Shown in pieces: positions 57,499 to 64,000 of a DNA stretch of 64,000 nucleotides. The stretch spans positions 401,936,814 to 402,000,813 of the forward strand of contig CM054057.1 of assembly GCA_028641055.1 (NCBI GenBank), in the 5' to 3' direction. The notes below the pieces were generated by a model. That model made no database searches. It was not told the origin of the DNA and worked only from the letters and a program-made list of their open reading frames with translations. How positions within the stretch are numbered: the first letter of the stretch is position 1; the number at the start of each line of letters is the position of its first letter. The DNA comes from Alopecurus myosuroides (Eukaryota > Streptophyta > Magnoliopsida > Poales > Poaceae). The position numbers and the translations under genes were made by a program.

Positions 57499-60400
57499 CT
57501 ACTGAGAAGAGAAAAGGTCCGGATACTTCTTGCGAAGATCCTCTTCGGTCTCCCACGTTGCCTCTTTATCGGAATGATGAGACCACTGCACTTTTAAGAA
57601 CTTGGTGCTCTTGTTGCGAGTTTTGCGCTCGGTCTCATCGAGAATGCGAACAGGATGCTCTTCATAAGAGAGGTCTTCTTGCAGATCAATGGAATCATGA
57701 TCAACCGCACGACCTGGATCTTTGAAGCACCTCTTGAGCTGTGACACGTGAAACACATCGTGCACCTTGGATAGCTTTTCTGGAAGTTCAAGACGATAGG
57801 CATTTTCTGCACGCCTTGAGAGAATGTTGAAAGGACCGATACATCTTGGTGCAAGCTTTCCTTTGACACCAAAACGATGAGTGCCTCTGAGGGGAGTTAC
57901 ACGGAGATATGCTTTGTCACCAGCTGCATAGACCATGTCCCTGTGTTTGCTGTCATAGTAGCTTTTCTGACGAGACTGAGCAATCCTCAGATTGTCACGA
58001 ATGATGCGAACTTTCTCTTCGGCCTCCTTAACAATGTCAGGGCCTAAGAGTGAACGTTCACCAGCTCCAGACCAATTGATTGGACTCCTGCATCTGCGGC
58101 CATAGAGAGCCTCAAATGGTGCCATGCCTAGGCTTGCCTGGAAGCTGTTGTTGTAGGAGAATTCAGCATATGGAAGACATTCCTCCCATTTCATGCCAAA
58201 GGAGAGACCACATGCTCTGAGCATATCCTCGAGAATCTGATTGACTCTTTTGACTTGCCCTTGAGACTGAGGGTGATAGGCTGTGCTGAACAGAAGTTTG
58301 GTGCCCAAGGCTTCTTGAAAGCTTTTCCAGAAATGAGAAGTGAAGATGCTTCCACGGTCTGAGCTTATTTCCAATGGAACACCATGAAGAGGAACAATCT
58401 TTGCTGTGTAGAGCTCTGCTAACTGACTAGCTGAGATTGTTTCTTTGACAGGAAAGAAGTGAGCGACTTTAGTGAGTCGATCAATGACAACGAAGATTGC
58501 ATCGTTGCCCCTCTTGGACTTTGGAAAACCAGTGACGAAGTCCATTTCAATCATGTCCCACTTCCATTCAGGAATTTTCAGAGGTTGGAGAAGACCGGCT
58601 GTTTTCTGATGAACTGCCTTAACACGTTGACAGACGTCGCATTCAGAAACGTATTGAGCAATTTCACGTTTCATGCTAGGCCACCAATACAGTGTCTTGA
58701 GATCCTGGTACATCTTTGTACTTCCAGGGTGTATGGAGAGAGGAGTTTCATGAGCCTCCTTGAGAATGACATCTTTGAGACTTTGAATTTTAGGAACTGC
58801 AATGCGTCCTTCGAAGAACACAGTTCCCTTGTCATCAACTGAGAAGGACTTAAATTTCTCATTGCCTGCTTTGATGTGTTCTACAATCTTCTTGATTTCA
58901 GCATCACGAAGTTGTTCAGAACGAATCTTGTCCTCGAGAGTTGGACTGGCTATCAAGTTTGCAAGATAGCCTTGAGGAACAAGACCAAGGTTCAGTTTTT
59001 GGAATTCTTCATGAAGAGGAGGTTGGCTTTCCATGATCATGAGATTATTGCAATACGACTTGCGACTGAGAGCATCGGCCATAACATTAGCCTTGCCTGG
59101 AGTGTAAGAAATGGTAAGATCAAAGTCTTTAATCTTTTCAATCCATCTCCTTTGCCTGAGGTTTAGATCTGGTTGAGTGAAGATGTACTTCAGACTCTTA
59201 TGATCGGAAAAGATTTCAGTGCGATTACCCAACAAGTATTGTCTCCATTTCTTGAGGGCAAACACAACCGCTGCAAGTTCAAGGTCATGAGTGGGATAAT
59301 TGAGCTCATGTGCGTTCAACTGACGTGAAGCATAAGCCACAACTTGACGTTCTTGCATAAGAACTGCACCTAGACCTTGGAGAGAAGCATCACAGAATAT
59401 CTGGAAAGGTTTGGAAGGATATGGGCCAACCAGAACTGGTGTAGAAGTGAGTTTAGTCTTCAGGAGATTGAAACTTTCATCACATTGTGGAGACCAAACG
59501 AACTTCTTGTCCTTCTTTGTTAGGTCAGTGAGAGGTTTGGCAATCTTGGAGAAGTTTTGGACGAAGCGACGACAATAGCTAGCCAAGCCAAGAAAACTTC
59601 TTACTTGCTTCACCGTATTTGGAGGTTTCCAGTCAACAATTGCTTTAACCTTTTCTGGATCAATGGCTATGCCCTTGGCAGAGATGACATGACCAAGGTA
59701 AGCAACTTCTGAAATCCAGAACTCACATTTGGAGAATTTGGCATAGAGAAGATGCTCGCGAAGCTTCATGAGAGTTAGACGAAGGTGTTCTTCATGCTCT
59801 TCCTCGGATTTTGAGTAGACAAGAATGTCATCAAGATATACCACAACGAACTTGTCGAGATATTCATGGAAGACAGAATTCATGAGTCGAGAGAAGGTCG
59901 CCGGTGCATTGGTGAGACCAAAGGACATGACGGCGAATTCATATAGACCGTAGCGAGTGGTGAAGGCTGTCTTTGGAATATCCTCTTTTCTGATCTTTAT
60001 TTGATGGTAACCCATTCTCAAGTCCAACTTGGAGAATATTGAGGATCCAGCAAGTTGATCAAAAAGATCATCGATACGAGGAATTGGATACTTGTTTTTG
60101 ATGGTTTTCTCGTTAAGAGTACGATAGTCAACAACGAGTCTCTTTGTTTGATCCTTCTTCGCAACGAACAGAGTTGGGCAACCCCAAGCGGAGGAACTAG
60201 GTTGAATGTAACCTTTTTCCATGTACATATCAATTTGTTCCTTCAACAACTTCAGCTTGGGAGTTCCTATCTTGTAAGGATGCTTAGAGATTGGAGCAGT
60301 ACCTGGTTCAAGTTCGATCACGAACTCAACAGCTCTGTCCGGAGGCATCCCTGGCAACTCTTCTGGAAAGACGTCAGGGAATTCGCAAACCACCGGAACA

Positions 60401-61011
60401 TTTTCAAGTGAAGGTAGAGGTTTTGCATCGAGGGTGCATAGCTGAATGGAACTTGATTCCTGTGGAGAATAGATTATCTGGCCAGAAGGGTGGGACAGAG
60501 TTATTGACTTTTGAGCACACTCAATCCTTGCTTTATTGGCCTTCAGCCAATCCATACCAAGAATGACATCAATGTCAGAATTGCCAAGCAGTATGAGAGA
60601 AGCAAGGAATATGTGGCCTCCAATTAGAATTTGATTTTTGTGACTGATCTTGGACGTTTGCATAGTTGCTCCAGGGGAGTTGACCACTAGCGGGGAACCC
60701 AAACCAACAAAAGGGAGTTTAATTGCTGTCGCAAAGATCTTTGACACGAAAGAATGTGATGCTCCGGTATGAAACAACACTTTAGCTGGAATAGAGTTTA
60801 CGGGAAAAGTACCAAGAACGACGTCAGGAGCTTCCTCAGCTTTGTCGATCTTGACATGATTCACCCTTGCGGTCCTCCCGACAGGCCTGTTGTTGGAGTT
60901 GAAGGCCTTAGGCGGGGGAGCGCGCACCATTGCCTGGTTTGTGTTAGGACGAGGTGGTGGTGGAGGTAGCTGCCTCTGCGTGCACTTGTCGGCGTAGTGC
61001 CCCGTCTGCTT
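57499..61011 (-). pseudogene. Gypsy Pol: protease, RT, RNase H, integrase, chromodomain; open but catalytically altered
   Basis: An uninterrupted frame of about 1170 codons in the same frame as gag. The protease site reads LFHTGAS where DS/TGA is expected, so the catalytic Asp is His (CAT at about 60770). RT is intact by motif (DLRMGYHQI, catalytic YLDD), as is RNase H (FCDAS, HDLELAA, FSDHKS, MADALS). Integrase has its HHCC zinc domain ([16 protein letters not shown]) and the first two acidic residues (MDFVTG, SDRGS). The third, Glu in the GQxER block, is Lys (GQVKRV, near 58255). A chromodomain ends the protein ([15 protein letters not shown]). The length is normal. It would supply replication and integration functions, but this copy should lack protease and strand-transfer activity. 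Confidence 0.95.
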
Positions 61012-61890
61012 TCACTTGTAGCAAGTGACGACACGAGGAGGCCCTGGCCTTGGCTGCCCCATCGAAGCCCTTTGATCATGCATCTGAGCTGGGTTGGGTG
61101 GGCGGGGAGCGAAGCCTGGAGAAGTTTGGGCATATGGAGCCCGAGTGACAGCACCATTTGGTACCCAGATGCGGCGCTTCTGCGGAGGGGTGGTCATCTT
61201 GGAGGAGGAACCACCCTCACGCGAGTGCTTGCGAGACTCCTCGAACGCCTTGCGCCCATTTTCTTCATTGAGCGCGGTGTTAACGAGATCCTCGAAGCTG
61301 TTGGCCTTGACGTTGGTGAGGGCATACTTGAGTTCCGGGTTAAAACCTCTGCGGAACCTTGCCATCTTCTTAGCTTCAGTGGACACCTCATCTCCAGCGT
61401 AACGAGCGAGGCGATTGAACTCACTCTGATACCCGATGACGTCCAACTTGCCCTGCTTGAGAGAGCAAAACTCTTCACGCATCCTTTCCATGAGACCATC
61501 TGGAATGTGGTGCTTCAGGAAAGCTTCCTTGAAACAACCCCACGTGACTGGTATCCCAGTTCTCATGGCCTGGAAGTTCTCCCACCAAGTAGCTGCCTGA
61601 CCCTTCAGCAGATAGGAGGCATACTTGACCTTGTCTTCTTCAGCTACGTGAGCAATCTCCAGAGCCTTGGCTATCTCACGGATCCAGTCATCAGCGTCCA
61701 GAGGCTCGCGTGTGGACACGAAAGCTCTTGGGCCCAGACTGAGAAACTCCTTGATGCTGACTCGTGGAGCTGTCTGGTTGATGTGCTGATTAGCCTGAAA
61801 CTAGGCCATCTGCGCCATGACTTGGGTCATCTGAGTCAACAGCTCCGCGATTGGCGGTGGCTCAGGCGTGTTGTTCCTTGTTGGCGGCAT
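61012..61890 (-). pseudogene. Gypsy Gag with two in-frame stops
   Basis: It starts at the ATG at 61890 (MPPTRNNTPEPPP). TAG at 61801-61803 follows after 29 codons, and the frame then runs through the retrotransposon-gag domain (PF03732-like: DADDWIREIAKALE, AATWWENF, ALTNVKANSFEDL). It ends at TGA 61012-61014, which replaces the second Cys of the CX2CX4HX4C knuckle (CYK, stop, [10 protein letters not shown]). Pol continues in the same frame, so gag and pol are one reading frame interrupted by nonsense changes. Gag forms the particle and packages RNA. The TGA sits at a position where Cys is required, so it reads as a mutation and not as a programmed readthrough site. Confidence 0.92.
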
Positions 61891-62099
61891 CCTGAATGGA
61901 AATGCATTTTAGCACAACAATAGAAAAGGATAGACTTGGCAACCGAAAGAGAGATTATTCTGACGCATGAATAGATAACCAACAGGTACATCATCACATG
62001 TTCAAATACATCAGAATATCCAACACACCATAAATGGTTCGAATGCCAAAGGATAACTAAACATAGCTAAGAATGGATACATCGGTACTCCCATGCTCA
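61891..62099 (-). other. Spacer between extra ORF and gag
   Basis: Noncoding on inspection; no splice or promoter signal that I would defend. Confidence 0.5.
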
Positions 62100-63083
62100 T
62101 CACGCAGGACGGCGACTAGGAGTACGGCGAGAGGTACGGTGAGGAGGACGCCCACGAAAGTAGGTGGAACAACGATCCACGTAGATCTGACGTGGTATGA
62201 GACCGACTCTAGGCGTGGTGAAGTACATAGCGTCGACTCCCTGTGCTCCAAAGCGCGGAATCCCAGTGTAAACAGCACCAAGGTTAAGGAGTGGACCTCT
62301 GATCGGCTCGTAACCTCCAGCATCTAGCAGACGACGCCCAACTGGCTGATCGAAACGTGCAAAGCGCTCGTCTCCAACAAAGTCTGTGGTGTACGTCGCC
62401 AGACGAGTCAAAGCAAGGTAAAGCTGCTCTCTGACTGAAGCCAACTCCTAAGATAGTGTGCGGGCAACTGCGTCATTGTGCCTCACAAACTGAGCGGTGG
62501 TGTGCAGCCTGGAGTTATCATGCTCATAAACATCCAAGTTGTCGTAGAGAGAGAAGTGAGCTCCCTCCGAAATGATGTAACCACGGGGGATGTGGCGATA
62601 GATAGAATCGTCAAATCCCCAGTAGTCAGCACGAAGGACGGTGAGACTCACATAAGCTGCCTGCTGCACAGCCATATCCACTGTGGAACCCACTGCCTCG
62701 TAGCGGTGAACTACGCTCATGCCATCATCTGACAGAATGTATACGATAGCCTGGTAGTAGGTCTGCTCAAACTCTCGCTGCTGCTCGTAGACCTGGTACT
62801 CTGGTGCCCAACGGAACCCCAGAAAAGTGACCATGTCTCTCAGCATCTCCGGATAACCGGCAGTGCTCTCGCAACGAGTCATACGAACCACCTGCGGGTA
62901 GAACCTGAGATCCATCTGCAGATGATCGGGGAAGCTTTGACTAGATGCCGGTAGAAGAACTGAAGTGGCAAGCAACAACAAGGTTTCAACGGACGAAAAA
63001 GGATGTTGAGAAGAACAGGATATCAAAGTAACATTCGGGAAACACGAGACCAAACACTCCTGAGGTACTACGGAAAACCCCAT
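62100..63083 (-). pseudogene. Extra ORF upstream of gag, dsRBD-like pattern, one in-frame stop
   Basis: The frame is open from the ATG at 63083 to the stop at 62100 except for TAG at 62448-62450. The more likely start is the ATG at 62915 (MDLRFYPQVV), directly after a ctgcag acceptor-like site; then 155 codons precede the TAG and 115 follow. Residues about 15-90 (YPEMLRDMV, PEYQVYEQQ, YYQAIVYI, GSTVDMAVQQAAYV) follow the spacing of a double-stranded-RNA-binding domain: N-terminal helix, PEY strand, then a Gly-Ser turn leading into an Ala-rich helix. The usual KKxAK basic signature is absent. The second half (RQIYVDRCSTYFRGR) is Arg-rich at its end. The reading frame lies in sense with gag inside the element. 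The fold assignment is inference only. Confidence 0.65.
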
Positions 63084-63379
63084 CCGAGCTTCTAAAGGAT
63101 CAATATCTACTGCTTAAGGAATAGAGGATCTGCTTCCGGGGCTTACACGCCTCCGTTCTCAATCATGAGTAGGCAACATGATAAATCATGTCACAACCAC
63201 CTCCATTCCTATGGTCTAGTAGATATAACTATCCTAGAGAAACCAGGATACGTGAAATCCTAACTTGAAAGTTTAGATGAGAAGAGAAAACAACGTTGCA
63301 CTTCCTTACCAGAAAAGGGAGGGTGGGTGGGGAAAGAACATAATTCCTACTCTCACGTTTCATTTTTCCTATATAGCTA
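63084..63379 (-). other. Gypsy leader between repeat and extra ORF
   Basis: No ORF. It ends (plus strand) at the abrupt junction with the 0.6-kb repeat. It could hold the 3' part of a leader intron given the acceptor-like site before 62915. Confidence 0.45.
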
Positions 63380-63969
63380 CCCTAGGCACAGTCTCCGAGG
63401 ATTTATGTGATGGCCTGGCCGTGGTGCCGGGAGCCGTTTCCCCATGGATTCGTGGTATGCTGCACGCAAACCGCCGCGCCACGTGCCCACAACTGGCTCG
63501 GCAGCAGTTGGCACCGCGTCATCTCGCCTCCTTTGGACATGTGTCCACCGAGGGCACGGGGGCTATTGTCAGACCAGTTAATACCAGGGTATCCTTGCGT
63601 GTCTGCTACATCCCAGCCTAGTGGGCACAAAAGGTCTTCTCAAGGATTCTTCGTGAGGAAAAGCTCCTCCATGAGACTTTCGCCTCTCTTGGGGTGCGGT
63701 CAGTAGGTGGCTAGCCCCTCCGAAGGAAAGCGCACGTCTTCCCATAGGGAGGAGTTCTACCTAGAACTCTCTTCTCCTATCCAAATTACTTTCCTCTTAG
63801 GAGGAAATATCCCATGTGCAGGTGTCGCGTGCAGCCTACCCGCTGACAAGAGCACGATTGTCGCACCCGGACTTCTCGAGTATACTCACAGCCCGCTAAA
63901 CAGTAGATAAATGGCTTACGGGGCATACCAGCACCCGCGTCTCAATGTGAGCAGGCCAACACGTAAACG
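63380..63969 (-). repeat. Leader-like repeat, right copy (590 bp)
   Basis: Counterpart of 52659-53256. An 8-nt difference (acccacgc present only in the left copy near 52723) and scattered substitutions separate the two. It abuts the 5' LTR start at 63970. Confidence 0.9.
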
Positions 63970-64000
63970 TGTGACAACCATTCTCTACTATCCATCGTCT
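63970..64000 (-). repeat. Start of the gypsy 5' LTR (partial)
   Basis: The 31 bases from tgtgacaacc to the window edge match 53257-53287 of the 3' LTR. The remainder lies outside the window. Confidence 0.75.

Larger units (their letters stand above)
53257..64000 (-). mobile_element. Ty3/gypsy chromovirus-type retrotransposon (runs off the window)
   Basis: Order in minus-strand sense: 5' LTR (from 63970, cut by the window), leader (63969-63084), extra ORF (63083-62100), gag (61890-61012), pol with C-terminal chromodomain (61011-57499), polypurine tract (57462-57475), 3' LTR (57461-53257). Integrase after RT/RNase H is the Ty3/gypsy order, and the chromodomain places it with the chromovirus (Tekay/Del-like) group. 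No TGGTATCAGAGCC primer site was found next to either possible LTR end, and the outer TSD cannot be checked. Gag has two stops and pol two catalytic substitutions, so this copy should not be autonomous now. Confidence 0.9.

Noticed and set aside
61012..61014. Programmed stop-codon readthrough between gag and pol
   Set aside because: The stop replaces a zinc ligand and a second unrelated stop lies near the gag start, so nonsense mutation is simpler.

Overview
The window looks like intergenic DNA of a large-genome grass, most likely Triticeae (wheat, Aegilops or barley type). This is inferred from the kinds of repeat present: long-LTR gypsy elements with chromodomain pol, a copia element, plant L1-like LINEs and a Poaceae-type SINE. 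I found no complete host gene, no rRNA or tRNA gene, no CRISPR array and no bacterial-style operon. Almost everything is nested transposable elements, and several insertion boundaries can be placed to the base from target-site duplications (TSDs).

Layout, left to right. 1-1484: decayed Ty3/gypsy gag-protease remnant (minus). About 1560-2058: 5'-truncated LINE fragment (plus). 2146-8907: long LINE (minus) with broken ORF1 and ORF2, whose right-hand TSD was hit by a second, 859-bp truncated LINE (8917-9775). 9795-11065: unassigned GC-rich DNA holding an exact 153-bp tandem duplication. 11066-36617: a copia element (minus, TSD ctctt). Its polyprotein is split by a 13,658-bp array of three 4.2-kb LTRs and two 0.5-kb internal domains (14117-27774, TSD tccac). 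Its right-hand LTR is split by an apparently intact LINE (30870-36483, 17-bp TSD). 36623-43560: low-information DNA with one SINE (40706-41007), one possible orphan exon and a GC-rich promoter-like patch. 43560-52680: a gypsy-type, possibly non-autonomous element whose ORF and 3' flank are tandemly triplicated in about 1.9-kb units. 52659-64000: a long-LTR Ty3/gypsy element (minus) with LTR, polypurine tract, pol with chromodomain, gag and an extra upstream ORF; its right-hand LTR runs off the window.

How the parts relate. The three-LTR array carries no coding capacity for replication, but its LTRs share several 28- to 42-bp near-identical blocks, and nearly the same length (about 4.2 kb), with the LTR of the gypsy element at 53257-57461. 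A reasonable inference is a non-autonomous/autonomous pair. Relative ages follow from nesting: the copia landed first, then the three-LTR array and the intact LINE landed inside it. The 859-bp LINE is younger than the LINE it adjoins.

Most interesting points: (1) the LTR-internal-LTR-internal-LTR array with a clean TSD; (2) the copia polyprotein frame that starts inside the LTR and crosses the LTR boundary, with a possible 210-nt in-frame intron; (3) an additional ORF upstream of the gypsy gag with a double-stranded-RNA-binding-like pattern; (4) an uninterrupted gypsy pol frame in which the protease Asp and the integrase Glu are both replaced; (5) a 0.6-kb leader that joins the same LTR to two different internal domains. 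All alignments were made by eye, so identities and exact edges are estimates except where a TSD or an exact repeat fixes them.
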